NCBI GenBank assembly: GCA_963734865.1
Contig: CAVTIV010000009.1
Location: forward strand, 1 to 64,000
Length of the DNA stretch: 64,000 nt
Direction of reading: 5' to 3'
DNA from: CBDCUW01 sp963734865
Lineage (GTDB): Bacteria; Planctomycetota; Planctomycetia; Pirellulales; Pirellulaceae
In this document: one piece after another, positions 54,422 through 63,714 of the stretch
Layout of the letters: each line of letters opens with the position of its first letter
Position numbering within the stretch: the first letter of the stretch is position 1
Made by a program: the position numbers and the translations under genes
Notes under the pieces: model-generated
Told to the model about the DNA's origin: nothing
Seen by the model: only the letters and a program-made list of their open reading frames with translations
Databases searched by the model: none

Positions 54422-55015
54422 CTATTTGGGTGCGGGCGACTTGCGGACGACTTGGTCGATCAATCCATAATCGCGTGCCTCTTCGGCCGACATGAAGCAG
54501 TCTCGATCGGTGTCTTCCTCGATCTTTTCGAGCGAATGGCCGGTGTGCTCGATCATCAGTTCGTTCATCATTTGTTTGACACGTCGGAGTTCTTTGACGT
54601 GGATTTCCACTTCCCGTGCCGTACCTTGCATGCCTGCGAGCGGTTGATGGATCATGATCCGGGCATTGGGCAGCGCGAATCGCTTGCCCTTGGCTCCGGC
54701 CGTCAGCAGGGCGGCGCCCATCGAGGCGGCTTGGCCGATGCAATAGGTAGCGACATCACACGAGACGAATTGCATCGTGTCATAGATCGCCATCCCCGCG
54801 GTGATGCTGCCACCGGGACTGTTGATGTACAAGTGGATGTCCGCTTTGGGATCATCCGACTGCAGAAACAGCATTTGGGCGACCAGCGCGTTGCTGATCT
54901 GGTCGTCAACCTGTTGGCCCAGAAAGATGATTCGATCTTTCAGCAGTCGACTGTAGATGTCGTAAATGCGTTCTTCGCGACCGCTCTTTTCGACGACATA
55001 GGGAATAAGTGGCAT
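54422..55015 (-). CDS. clpP: ATP-dependent Clp protease proteolytic subunit (copy 1)
   Basis: 197 residues, the usual length for ClpP. It has the catalytic Ser in GQAASMGAALL, the His in IMIHQPLAG and the Asp in DTDRDCFMS. The N-terminal segment MPLIPYVVEKSGREERIYDI is canonical, and GGSITAGMAIYDTMQ forms the oligomer handle region. It forms the degradation chamber for ClpA/ClpX-type unfoldases. A second paralogue lies 93 bases upstream on the same strand, and together they may form mixed rings, as in cyanobacteria and some other bacteria. Confidence 0.96.
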   Translation of the reverse strand: MPLIPYVVEKSGREERIYDIYSRLLKDRIIFLGQQVDDQISNALVAQMLFLQSDDPKADIHLYINSPGGSITAGMAIYDTMQFVSCDVATYCIGQAASMGAALLTAGAKGKRFALPNARIMIHQPLAGMQGTAREVEIHVKELRRVKQMMNELMIEHTGHSLEKIEEDTDRDCFMSAEEARDYGLIDQVVRKSPAPK

Positions 55016-55107
55016 GGTGAATTCTGGTGCTGCTTGAGTGTGTTAGTGGGAAGCCGCCTCGACAAGGGAGAACGGACAACGAACGACGGACAGGGGAATT
55101 GCCGCCA

Positions 55108-55752
55108 TCATTTATCGTCATCATCCTGCTCGTTGGACGGAGGCTTGGTGAGAATGTCGTCGACCAAGCCATACTCTTTCGCCTCCTGAGCGCTGAGGAA
55201 GAAATCGCGGTCGGTATCCTTCGCAATTTTTTCGACCGATTGTTCACTGTGTTTGCTGATGATGCCGTTGAGCACATCACGATAGCGGAACATTTCGGCC
55301 GCTTGGATTTCAATATCGCTGATTTGGCCGCCAACGCCGCCCATGGGCTGGTGCATCATGACCCGGCTGTTGGGCAAACAAAATCGCTTCCCTTTGGTGC
55401 CACCAATCAGCAATACCGCGGCACCACTGCACGCTTCGCCGACGCAATAGGTGGCAACGGGGCAGGACAGCATTTGCATGGTGTCATAGATCGCCAGGGT
55501 CGCCGTCACACTGCCCCCGGGCGAGTTGATATAGAAGTGGATGTCTTTGCGGCGATTCTCGCTCTGCAAATACAACAGTTTCATCACGACATCGTTGGCG
55601 TTGGCATAGTGGATCTCTCCTTGGAGAAACACGATACGGTTCTCCAACAGCAGATCGCCAAGGGTCAACTGTCGTTGCCGCTGGTAGCTTTGGTAGGAGT
55701 GACTATTGGTGATTTCGTTAGCCACGATCTCGTGAGCCAGGGGAAAGTTCAT
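55108..55752 (-). CDS. ClpP paralogue (copy 2)
   Basis: 214 residues from ATG 55752 (MNFPLAHEIVANEIT); 43 upstream codons are open but have no ClpP character. The fold is clear: YINSPGGSVTATLAIYDTMQ, VMMHQPMGGVGGQISDI, DTDRDFFLSAQEAKEYG. The nucleophile region is GEACSGAAVLL, where the typical AASMGA is ACSGAA, so the Ser is retained but its neighbours differ. The C-terminus ends in an acidic tail (NEQDDDDK). As the first of two tandem clpP genes it may form hetero-oligomers with the canonical subunit or recognise a different unfoldase. Confidence 0.92.
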   Translation of the reverse strand: MNFPLAHEIVANEITNSHSYQSYQRQRQLTLGDLLLENRIVFLQGEIHYANANDVVMKLLYLQSENRRKDIHFYINSPGGSVTATLAIYDTMQMLSCPVATYCVGEACSGAAVLLIGGTKGKRFCLPNSRVMMHQPMGGVGGQISDIEIQAAEMFRYRDVLNGIISKHSEQSVEKIAKDTDRDFFLSAQEAKEYGLVDDILTKPPSNEQDDDDK

Positions 55753-55980
55753 GCGGTGTCTTTCGGACGCGTGGAATGTCACTTTCGACGATTCAGCGAA
55801 TTTGGCGAGCAAACGGAGAGACCCATCTGCGGCAAACCGGAATTCGATACGTAGTGTTCGCGATTGCTGGAAAAATGACAAGGCCAGGAGCGGAGAAGGG
55901 ACCGGGGGTTGGCGTCTTGGCGGGGCAACGGGGGCGGGGAAACGGCAAATCGCGTTCGTTTCGATCGCCCGGCTGTCCCG

Positions 55981-58072
55981 CTAGAAAGGTCCTTTTTGGC
56001 TGACGTAGACCTTCAACGAATGGTGGGGCATTTCGATGACCCGGTTGGCCGGCGGCATCGGTCCATCGACATTGGGATAAATGTCATCGGGAGAGATCGC
56101 GGCGGTGTCGATGAACAACTTCCATCGCATGCCGCGCCCCACATCGGGCATCTTGTAGGGACGCGTTTGCCCGGTGCTGTTGAACATCATCACGATATCG
56201 CGTCCCAGCCCCTCATGGTCTTCGGCTCGGCTGGGGGCGGCGATGTAGGCGATCATCGCCAGTTCATGCTGTCCCCAGTCGAGCGGGATCCCTTCGGGGG
56301 CGTACCACGAGACATCGGGGATTTTGCGGCCATCGACCGGCAGTCCCGTCAAATAGGTCGTCCGCCGCACCGTCGGCTGTTCGCGGCGAAACTTGGTCAG
56401 ACCCTGGACGAAGCGTATCAGATCGGCATGCTTTTCGACGAGATTCCAATCAAACCAACTGACGTCGTTGTCTTGGCAGTAAGCGTTATTGTTTCCTTTT
56501 TGCGTCCTTCGCACCTCGTCACCACTGACCAACATCGGCACGCCTTGGCTGAGCAGCAAGGTCGATAGCATGTTGCGGATTTGTCGGGCCCGGATCGTAT
56601 TGATCGCCTTCTTGCGACTGGGGCCCTCGGCTCCGTAGTTGTCACTGATGTTGTGGTTGTCGCCGTCGCGGTTCTTTTCGCCGTTGGCCTCATTGTGCTT
56701 TTCTTTGTACGACACCATATCGTTCATCGTGAAGCCATCATGGCTGGTGATGAAGTTAATGCTGCAAAATGGCGGGCGGCCGTCGTGCTCGTACAGATCG
56801 CTGCTGCCGGCCAATCGCGTGGCCAACGCACCCAGCGTTCCGCCATCGCCTCGCCAAAAGCCACGCACGTCGTCACGGTACCGACCGTTCCATTCTGCCC
56901 AGCGATGATTGCCAAACGATCCGACTTGGTAAGCTCCGGCGGCGTCCCAGGCTTCGGCAATGATCTTGGTATCGGCCAAGCAGCGGGTCTTCCGCGATCA
57001 TCTCGACCATCGGCGGGTTGGGGATCAGATTTCCGCTTCGGTCTCGGCTGAGAATACTGGCCAGGTCAAAACGAAACCCGTCGACGTGATAATTGTGAAC
57101 CCAATGTCGCAGGCAATGAAAAATCATTTCCCGGACGACGGGATGATTGCCGTTGATCGTGTTGCCACATCCGCTGTAATTGGAGAAGTGCTTTCCTTCG
57201 CTGAGGATGTAGTAGACTTGGTTTTCGAGACCCTTGAATGACAGGGTTGGTCCGTTTTCGTTCCCTTCGCAGGTGTGATTGAAGACGACATCCAGGATCA
57301 CTTCGATTCCGGCCGCATGCAATGCCTTGACCATCGTCTTGAATTCGCGCACCTGGGCACCCGGCGTGCGGTCATGGGCATACCCGCGGTGGGGTGAAAA
57401 GAAGGCCATCGGATCGTATCCCCAATAATTGGGGCGAGCCATTTTGTTGCCGTTGATATCGCGGATCGGGAATTCGTTGACCGGCATCAGTTCAACCGCG
57501 GTGATGCCCAGCGACTGTAGATAGGGAATCTTTTCGATCACACCCAAATAGCTGCCCGGTGCCTTCACTTTCGCCGTTCGGCTCTTGGTGAACCCGCGAA
57601 CATGCATTTCGTAAATGATCGATTCGCTGATTTCGCGGCGAATGTGCCGATCACCGTCCCAGTCAAACGTATCGTCGACGACCACACACTTGGGCGGCCG
57701 AATCACCCCGTCGTCGTTATGCTGAAACTCACCAGCGAGCGCTTCGGTATAGGGATCGATCAGCCGCGCGGCGGAATCAAATCGATGCCCCTTGTCCGGG
57801 TCCCAAGGGCCACTGGCTTGAAGATGATACAGCTGTCCCTGGTCGACCCCGGGAACGGTCAGGCTCCACACATCGCCCCAACGATCGGTGTCGCGATCAA
57901 ACTCGATGATCTCGGCCGGCTCGCGATCGGAGACTTTGTTGTACAGCAACAGCCTCATGGCCGTTGCCGAGCGACTGAAGACCGAAAACTGGACGCCGGT
58001 ATCCTGCAGCGTTGCGCCGAACGGTGGCTGATAAGCAAACTGCAGATTAGGGCACGGCTGTCGCATGAGCAT
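55981..58072 (-). CDS. glgX: Glycogen debranching enzyme, one frameshift
   Basis: The frame from ATG 58072 covers the N-terminal CBM48 region and most of the GH13 barrel: VELMPVNEFPIRD, DVVFNHTCEGN, DGFRFDLASILSRD with the nucleophile Asp. It ends by frameshift near 56976. Removing one G from that pair restores EDPLLADTKIIAEAWDAAGAY, where the Glu is the acid/base, and continues through FITSHDGFTMNDM to 55981. Corrected length is about 697 residues, the normal size for isoamylase-type GlgX. It hydrolyses alpha-1,6 branches of phosphorylase-limit glycogen. All catalytic residues are intact, so a functional gene with an assembly error is likely. Confidence 0.88.
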
Positions 58073-58800
58073 GTTGCGGGCTTCTCCTTCGCATTATTGG
58101 CCAATCGCGATCTCGCCGGCGTTTGCCAGCTAGACGTTCTGGTCGCGGATTGTCAGCAGTCAAAGCAGGCTGACCAATCAACACTACCACTCGTCTTCGC
58201 TGATGCCGGTTCGAGATCGACAGCAGACAAGGATTCACGCTAACGCTGCGGTCGACACAACGCCTGGCGAATTGGTATCGGAGAAACCTCCCAGTGGTAT
58301 GAGCGAAAGGATGCGGGTTGGGGTAAGTCAAACACGGTAATGCTGATTGGCGATCGTCGAGTTTGAGGATTGAGCCGGTTGGTCAATCCCGCGGCCAAAG
58401 CGTACCAGCGATCGGCAGAGCATACCGGAACGTCAAATCCGCCCATACAGAGCTCGACACAAAGTAAAATACGCTCCCCACGTAGCCGTCTAACGTACGA
58501 TCTGCGTCCGCTCGATCCGATCCGACATCGGACCCGGTTCGAAAAGCGGTTCGATGGTTGTTCGCGGTGGCGTCTATTCGCATCGCGATCGGGCGGTCAT
58601 GATAGGTGCCGATGCTGGATTGCTGGCAAGCGGATGCCGGGTTGGCAAGCGGATGCCGGGTTGCTGGCAAGCAGATGCCGGGTTGCTGGCAAGCAGATGC
58701 CGGGTTGCTGGCAAATCGACGTGCCCCCTTCCCTTCGCTCCTCGCATTCAAGCCTGACTCGCCCGCCCATTTCGTTTTTCGGGGCTTTTGTTGATTTCAG
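58073..58800. other. Intergenic with 22-bp tandem repeat
   Basis: No credible gene in about 730 bases. Promoters for glgX (left) and purM (right) are expected. The right part holds the tandem repeat at 58620-58714. Confidence 0.5.
58620..58714 (+). repeat. 22-bp tandem repeat, about four and a half units
   Basis: ttgctggcaagc(g/a)gatgccggg occurs at 58620-58641, 58661-58682 and 58683-58704, with a 19-base shortened copy at 58642-58660 and a partial copy from 58705. It lies about 90 bases before purM. Confidence 0.92.
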
Positions 58801-59862
58801 ATGGCTGCCACCTACAAAGACGCCGGGGTCGATTTGGATGTGTACGCCGAATCGATGAGCCGATTGCCGCGGCTGATGCATCGCACATTCAGTCCCCGGG
58901 TGATTCCCAGTGATGGTGGATTCGCGGGCCTGTTCCGACTCGACTTCGAGGGGAAACTGTTTGCCCGCAACTACAAGGAGCCGGTGCTAGTCAGTGGCAC
59001 CGACGGTGTCGGTACCAAGTTGAAGATCGCTCAACAAACCGGGCGTCACGAGACCGTTGGCATCGACTTGGTCGCGATGTGCGTGAACGATCTGCTTTGC
59101 ACCGGCGGCGAGCCACTATTCTTTCTCGATTATGTCGCGATGGGAAAAGATGATCCGTCACGACTGGAAAAGATTGTCCAAGGAATTAGTGACGGTTGTG
59201 TGCAAGGGGACCTGGCACTGCTCGGTGGTGAAACGGCAATCATGCCCGACATGTACAACGCCGAGGATTACGATCTGGCCGGTTTTGCCGTCGGAGTCGT
59301 GGAGCGAAAGCGGTTGATCGATGGCAAGTTGATCGGAGCGGGAGACGTCGTGTTAGGGCTGGCGTCGAGCGGATTGCACAGCAATGGCTTTTCGCTGGTG
59401 CGAAAGGTCATCGGTGACGCAGGACTCACCTGGGATGACAAACCCGAGGCGTTTGACGGCAAGTCGCTCGCCGACGTCTGTCTGCAGCCGACTCAGATCT
59501 ACACCACCGCGATCCGCTCGGTCCAATCTCATTATCGCGTCAAGCAAGTCCTTCATGGCCTGGCACATATCACCGGAGGCGGCATCGGTGAGAACCTGGA
59601 CCGTGTGCTGCCCAGCGATGTGGATGCGGTGATCGATCCGGGTTGCTGGGAATTACCAACCATTTTCCGCTGGCTGCAACAGATCGGCGGAGTCCAAACC
59701 GACGAGATGCGCCGCGTGTTCAACATGGGCATCGGGATGGCCGCCGTGGTCAGCGATTTCTATGCCGCCAGCATCAGCTCGCAAATCAACGATCTTGGGA
59801 TCGATTGTGTTCCCATCGGACGAATCGTCGCCGGTTCGGGGAAGGTTCGATACGGGCCGTAG
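58801..59862 (+). CDS. purM: Phosphoribosylformylglycinamidine cyclo-ligase
   Basis: 353 residues, the normal PurM length. Motifs are VSGTDGVGTKLKIA, CVNDLLCTGGEPLFFLDY, and the ATP/Mg region LLGGETAIMPDMY. The C-terminal HITGGGIGENLDRVLP block is conserved. It converts FGAM to AIR using ATP, step 5 of purine synthesis. It is isolated here: no other pur genes flank it. Confidence 0.96.
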   Translation: MAATYKDAGVDLDVYAESMSRLPRLMHRTFSPRVIPSDGGFAGLFRLDFEGKLFARNYKEPVLVSGTDGVGTKLKIAQQTGRHETVGIDLVAMCVNDLLCTGGEPLFFLDYVAMGKDDPSRLEKIVQGISDGCVQGDLALLGGETAIMPDMYNAEDYDLAGFAVGVVERKRLIDGKLIGAGDVVLGLASSGLHSNGFSLVRKVIGDAGLTWDDKPEAFDGKSLADVCLQPTQIYTTAIRSVQSHYRVKQVLHGLAHITGGGIGENLDRVLPSDVDAVIDPGCWELPTIFRWLQQIGGVQTDEMRRVFNMGIGMAAVVSDFYAASISSQINDLGIDCVPIGRIVAGSGKVRYGP

Positions 59863-59934
59863 CCCGCTCCGCCGACGTTTTCGCTGCATCTGCCACAGAG
59901 CGCTCTTCCACAGAGCTGTGCTAAGATAGAGACT

Positions 59935-59944
59935 CCCCCCCCCC
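59935..59944 (+). repeat. C10 homopolymer in the 5' region of the PQQ-type gene
   Basis: Ten consecutive C residues, followed by more C-rich sequence, lie 43 bases upstream of the ATG at 59988. Such tracts are slippage-prone. It lies between purM and the propeller gene, so length change could affect transcript or leader but not the reading frame. Confidence 0.9.
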
Positions 59945-59987
59945 GCCCTCCCGGTCCCGCCCCCAAGCCCGCCTGAAGTTGCCGACG

Positions 59988-61322
59988 ATGAAGTTACCCT
60001 GTTCACGAATCTTGGCTGTCGCAGCCTTCCTTTCCATGGCTTCGCTCTGCCGAGCGGACACATGGCCACAGTTTCGCGGGCCCGATGGCAACGGAATCGC
60101 AGCCGACCAGACGACTCCGATCCATTTCGGCGAAGACGAAAATGTGACTTGGAAGACGGAGTTGCCGGGAAAGGCATGGTCATCACCTGTGTTGGCCGAC
60201 GACGTGATTTGGGCGACGACTGCGATTGAACGGATCCCGACCGAACAAGAACGGATCGCATTGTTCAAGCAAGCGGATGTCGAGGAAAAGAAATTCAATC
60301 AGCTGTCGATCGCCAAATCGATCGACTTGAAGCTGCTGGCGATCGATTTCAAATCGGGGAAAATCCTGCGGACGATCGACCTGGTCAACTTTGAACAACC
60401 CGATGCGATTCATGCGTTGAACAGTTATGCCTCACCGACGCCGGTCATCGATGGACCGAATGTCTATTGTCACTTCGGCAATTACGGCACTTTCTGCGTC
60501 GATCGCCATTCTTACGAGATTGTCTGGCAGCGACGATTGCCGCTGCAACACTCGGTCGGCCCCGGAAGCTCGCCGTTGATTTACGACTCAATGCTGATTC
60601 TGATCCAAGACGGTCTGGAACGTCAGTATGTTGCGGCACTGGACAAGAAGACGGGGCAGACGATCTGGGAAACCGATCGGCCGGAAATGGACGCCCCCAG
60701 CGGTGATCAGAAGAAGGCATATTGCACACCGATCGCGATCACCGACCCACAGGGTCGAAACCAGCTGATCTGCCTGGCATCCCAGTGGATGGTTTCCTAC
60801 GCACCGGAAACGGGCCAAGAGATCTGGCGTTGTTATCACGGCAAAGGTTTCTCGATTGTGCCACGGCCGGTCTATTCCGACGGAGTCGTTTACTTTTCGA
60901 CAGGATTCGGAAAGCCGCAGTTATGGGCCGTACGTGTCGACGGCGACGGCGATGTGACCAAGACCCACGTGCTGTGGACGGTGCTCAAGGGAATCCCACA
61001 AAAACCGTCACCGATCATTCATCAAGGTTTGATTTATGTGATGGCCGACAACGGTGTGGCCAGCTGCTTTCGGGCGATCGACGGCGAAGAAGTATGGAAG
61101 CAGCGAATTGGTGGTGATTATTCGTCATCGCCGCTGTTGGCGGGAGGACACATTTATTTCGGATCCCACGACGGCAAGGTGACCGTGATCAAGCCGGGAA
61201 TCGAAGGGGAGGTCGTCGCGGAGAACCAAATCGACGGTCAAATCATGGCTTCGCCGGCGGCGGTCGATCATGCGCTCCTGTGGCGAACGGACAAGGCGTT
61301 GTATCGGATGGATTCAAAATAG
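59988..61322 (+). CDS. Secreted PQQ-binding-like beta-propeller protein
   Basis: 444 residues from ATG 59988 (MKLPCSRILAVAAFLSMASLCRA, a signal peptide); three upstream codons are open from a TTG. Eight-bladed-type repeats carry the tryptophan-docking pattern (TWPQFRGPDGNGI, ENVTWKTELPGKAWSSPV, QTIWETDRPEMD, GEEVWKQRIGGDYSSSPL). This is the PQQ-like repeat family common in planctomycetes; whether it binds PQQ or has an enzymatic role is not shown. Monocistronic. Confidence 0.88.
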   Translation: MKLPCSRILAVAAFLSMASLCRADTWPQFRGPDGNGIAADQTTPIHFGEDENVTWKTELPGKAWSSPVLADDVIWATTAIERIPTEQERIALFKQADVEEKKFNQLSIAKSIDLKLLAIDFKSGKILRTIDLVNFEQPDAIHALNSYASPTPVIDGPNVYCHFGNYGTFCVDRHSYEIVWQRRLPLQHSVGPGSSPLIYDSMLILIQDGLERQYVAALDKKTGQTIWETDRPEMDAPSGDQKKAYCTPIAITDPQGRNQLICLASQWMVSYAPETGQEIWRCYHGKGFSIVPRPVYSDGVVYFSTGFGKPQLWAVRVDGDGDVTKTHVLWTVLKGIPQKPSPIIHQGLIYVMADNGVASCFRAIDGEEVWKQRIGGDYSSSPLLAGGHIYFGSHDGKVTVIKPGIEGEVVAENQIDGQIMASPAAVDHALLWRTDKALYRMDSK

Positions 61323-61354
61323 GATTCCTAGTGATCCAACGTCGGCCGGTCCGG

Positions 61355-62140
61355 CTAGGCGGCGTGAGCGATTCGCTCTTCCGCTGCCTCGACCGTTTCG
61401 GGACCGACCGCGTCCATCTGATGTCGCGCCGCCAGCACCATTGCCGACTCGGCAACGGTGGACATTTTTGCCAGCCGACCTTGGCCAATCTCGTGCAGGC
61501 GAACGATCGCCGCATCCGACCAGCAGTCGGAAGAACCGCCCGCCTGATGGAGCGACTGGCGTACATAATCAACGGTGTCTGGCAGCGACAATGCTTCCAG
61601 CTCCATCCGCATCGGTGCCGTCGCCAGGGGCTCTCGCGCCAACATCGTCGTGAAGCGATCGGCATGGTTCAGACCCACGGCCAACACCACCGAGAACCGC
61701 GGAATGCTGGCCGAGAGTTCACAAGCGACTCGTGCCGCTGGCAGCTGGCAGCGATCAACCAACCAGACAGTTCGCACCGACTGCCGCGCGGTTGCCGCAA
61801 TGGTGGCTCGGATCCTGTCGGAAGGGTTTTCCGAGAGACTTGGCAAACCGAGCGCCGCGGACAAGTCGGCGAGGATCCGTTGGGCACTCGCTTGATCGCC
61901 GCGGGTCACTAGCATTTCGACGGCGCAATCACCAATTCCGCAGGTTCGAGCGGCACGCCTTAGTAAGCTGGTCGTTCCACAACCGGCGGGGCTGACCAAA
62001 ACGGCCGATCGCTGGTCACGGATCAGCAAATAGTTCAAACCGGCGATAAACTCACGCTGGGGGCAACCGCTGAAGAACCGCCGAGATGCGTCGTGAGCGA
62101 ACGGTTTCTGGGGCAGCGACCAATATCCGAGGTAATCCAT
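61355..62140 (-). CDS. ExeA-like ATPase with degenerate P-loop
   Basis: 261 residues from ATG 62140 (MDYLGYWSLPQKPFAHDASR); an upstream in-frame start at 62218 would add 26 residues of no domain character. The fold matches the ExeA/GspA AAA ATPase family, including the N-terminal YWSLPQKPF signature. The Walker A loop reads SPAGCGTTSLLRR, so the Lys of GKT/S is Thr, and Walker B is TVWLVDRCQ, lacking the usual acidic pair. Sensor regions follow (LEALSLPDTVDYVR). ATP hydrolysis is therefore doubtful and the protein may be a structural or regulatory paralogue. It is divergent from rsmE. Confidence 0.78.
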   Translation of the reverse strand: MDYLGYWSLPQKPFAHDASRRFFSGCPQREFIAGLNYLLIRDQRSAVLVSPAGCGTTSLLRRAARTCGIGDCAVEMLVTRGDQASAQRILADLSAALGLPSLSENPSDRIRATIAATARQSVRTVWLVDRCQLPAARVACELSASIPRFSVVLAVGLNHADRFTTMLAREPLATAPMRMELEALSLPDTVDYVRQSLHQAGGSSDCWSDAAIVRLHEIGQGRLAKMSTVAESAMVLAARHQMDAVGPETVEAAEERIAHAA

Positions 62141-62260
62141 CTGGGAGATCCGCGATTCTGGCGAGCACATCGGGGGTGGAAGGATTCGCGCAACCGCGAG
62201 TGATCGGCCTTCGTCCAACCGCTATCATCGGCCACCTTACACCCCACACTTGATCTCACG

Positions 62261-62998
62261 ATGTCATTCGCGATGGCATCGATCGACATGACCCGCCGCT
62301 ATTTCGTACCCGATTTGCCACCCAACGGCGGCCCGATTTCGTTGCCGGACGCGGAAGCCCAGCACGCGATTCGAGTGATGCGCGTGCAGGTTGGCCAGTC
62401 GATGACTCTGTTTGATGGCAGCGGAAACGAAGCGGTGGCAAGGGTGACGGGGGTGACAAAGCGGCAGTGTCAGTGCGAGGCTGAGATCGCGGCGGCAATC
62501 AATCGCGAATCGATTCACAAACTGCATCTCGCCGTCGCGTTGCCCAAACCGGACCGGGCACGGGAGCTGATTGAACGGTTGACCGAATTGGGGGTCAGCT
62601 CGCTGACGCCCCTCGTCGCCGAACGATCGCAACGGCCGCCATCGGAGGCATTGGTCGCAAAACTCGATCGGGCGGTGGTCGAGGCGAGCAAACAGTGCGG
62701 ACGCAACCGATTGCTGCAAATCACATCCCCGAGCACCTCCCAGGATTTTTTCAGGCAATCCCAATCAAAAAGGATGACACGTTGGATTGCCGATCCCGAG
62801 GGAGGCAAGTTGCCGCCCATGACCGAGCACCCGCCCGCCGAAGTGATCGCAGCGGTGGGTCCCGAGGGAGGCTGGAGCGATGCCGAATTGGATTCGGCAA
62901 TCGAGTGCGGATTTGTAAAACTGGGTCTGGGGAAGCGGATTTATCGAATCGAAACGGCGGCCACCGTCATCGCCGCACTCGTTTCGGCCAGTGAGTAA
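62261..62998 (+). CDS. rsmE: 16S rRNA m3U1498 methyltransferase
   Basis: 245 residues from ATG 62261; the family usually begins at the internal MTRRYFVPDLP (ATG 62288), so the shorter start may be correct. The PUA-like N-terminal domain has HAIRVMRVQVGQ. The SPOUT domain has ALPKPDRARELIERLTELGV, AAVGPEGGWSDAELD and LGKRIYRIETAATV with the SAM-binding knot. It methylates U1498 in the small-subunit rRNA. It converges with the sirtuin gene, 23 bases apart. Confidence 0.95.
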   Translation: MSFAMASIDMTRRYFVPDLPPNGGPISLPDAEAQHAIRVMRVQVGQSMTLFDGSGNEAVARVTGVTKRQCQCEAEIAAAINRESIHKLHLAVALPKPDRARELIERLTELGVSSLTPLVAERSQRPPSEALVAKLDRAVVEASKQCGRNRLLQITSPSTSQDFFRQSQSKRMTRWIADPEGGKLPPMTEHPPAEVIAAVGPEGGWSDAELDSAIECGFVKLGLGKRIYRIETAATVIAALVSASE

Positions 62999-63021
62999 CG
63001 GGTCGGTCGGCAATCAAGCAG

Positions 63022-63714
63022 CTACGGCAGGGTCCGCAAGAATTTTGGTACTTCCACAGACGCCTTTCCGCGAATCGATTGATCAAAGCTCATGGACTGT
63101 GGCGTCTCGTCGAGATTGATTTCGACTCGGCGGCAATCGGGCCGGGTCGCTTGGACAATCCCGGCGGCAGGATAGACAACGGCCGATGTTCCGATCGCGA
63201 CAAACAGGTCCGCTTGCCTTGCCGCTTCGTCGATTTGCTGCAAACCGATCGGCATCTCGCCAAACCAGACGACGTGAGGTCGCAGCCGTCCCAAACGCGT
63301 CGGGTCATTCGGATGGGGCGTTTGGTCGTTGAGGTCATCACGCCAATCGAAGACATCGCCGGTGTCGAGGCATCGTGCTTTTAGCAACTCGCCATGCATG
63401 GGCAACACGTTCACGCTGCCGGCACGCTGATGCAAGTCATCGATGTTCTGGGTGACGAGCAGGAACGGATCATCCTGTTGTCGCTCGAACTCGGCCAACG
63501 CGATGTGTGCGGCGTTGGGCCGAATGTCGCTGTGCAACAACTTTCGTCGACGCTCGTTGTAGAAGTTTTGCACCATTGTGGGGTCGCGAACAAACGCGGC
63601 TGGTGTTGCCACGTCCTCCAGGCGGTGCCCTTCCCACAGGCCATCGGCACCACGAAACGTGGGAATCCCCGACTCGGCGGAAATCCCTGCTCCGGTTAAA
63701 ACCAGTATTTTCAT
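63022..63714 (-). CDS. cobB: NAD-dependent deacylase, SIR2 family class III
   Basis: 230 residues from ATG 63714 (MKILVLTGAGISAESGIPTF); a TTG six codons upstream is possible. NAD-binding motifs are GAGISAESGIPTFRG, TQNIDDLHQRAG, the catalytic His in PMHGELLKA, and AIGTSAVVYPAAG. FYNERRRKL holds the Tyr-x2-Arg motif that marks class III (desuccinylase/demalonylase) sirtuins. Only one Cys (ARCLDTG) remains where four normally ligate zinc, so the zinc site is degenerate. It likely regulates metabolic enzymes by lysine deacylation. Confidence 0.88.
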   Translation of the reverse strand: MKILVLTGAGISAESGIPTFRGADGLWEGHRLEDVATPAAFVRDPTMVQNFYNERRRKLLHSDIRPNAAHIALAEFERQQDDPFLLVTQNIDDLHQRAGSVNVLPMHGELLKARCLDTGDVFDWRDDLNDQTPHPNDPTRLGRLRPHVVWFGEMPIGLQQIDEAARQADLFVAIGTSAVVYPAAGIVQATRPDCRRVEINLDETPQSMSFDQSIRGKASVEVPKFLRTLP

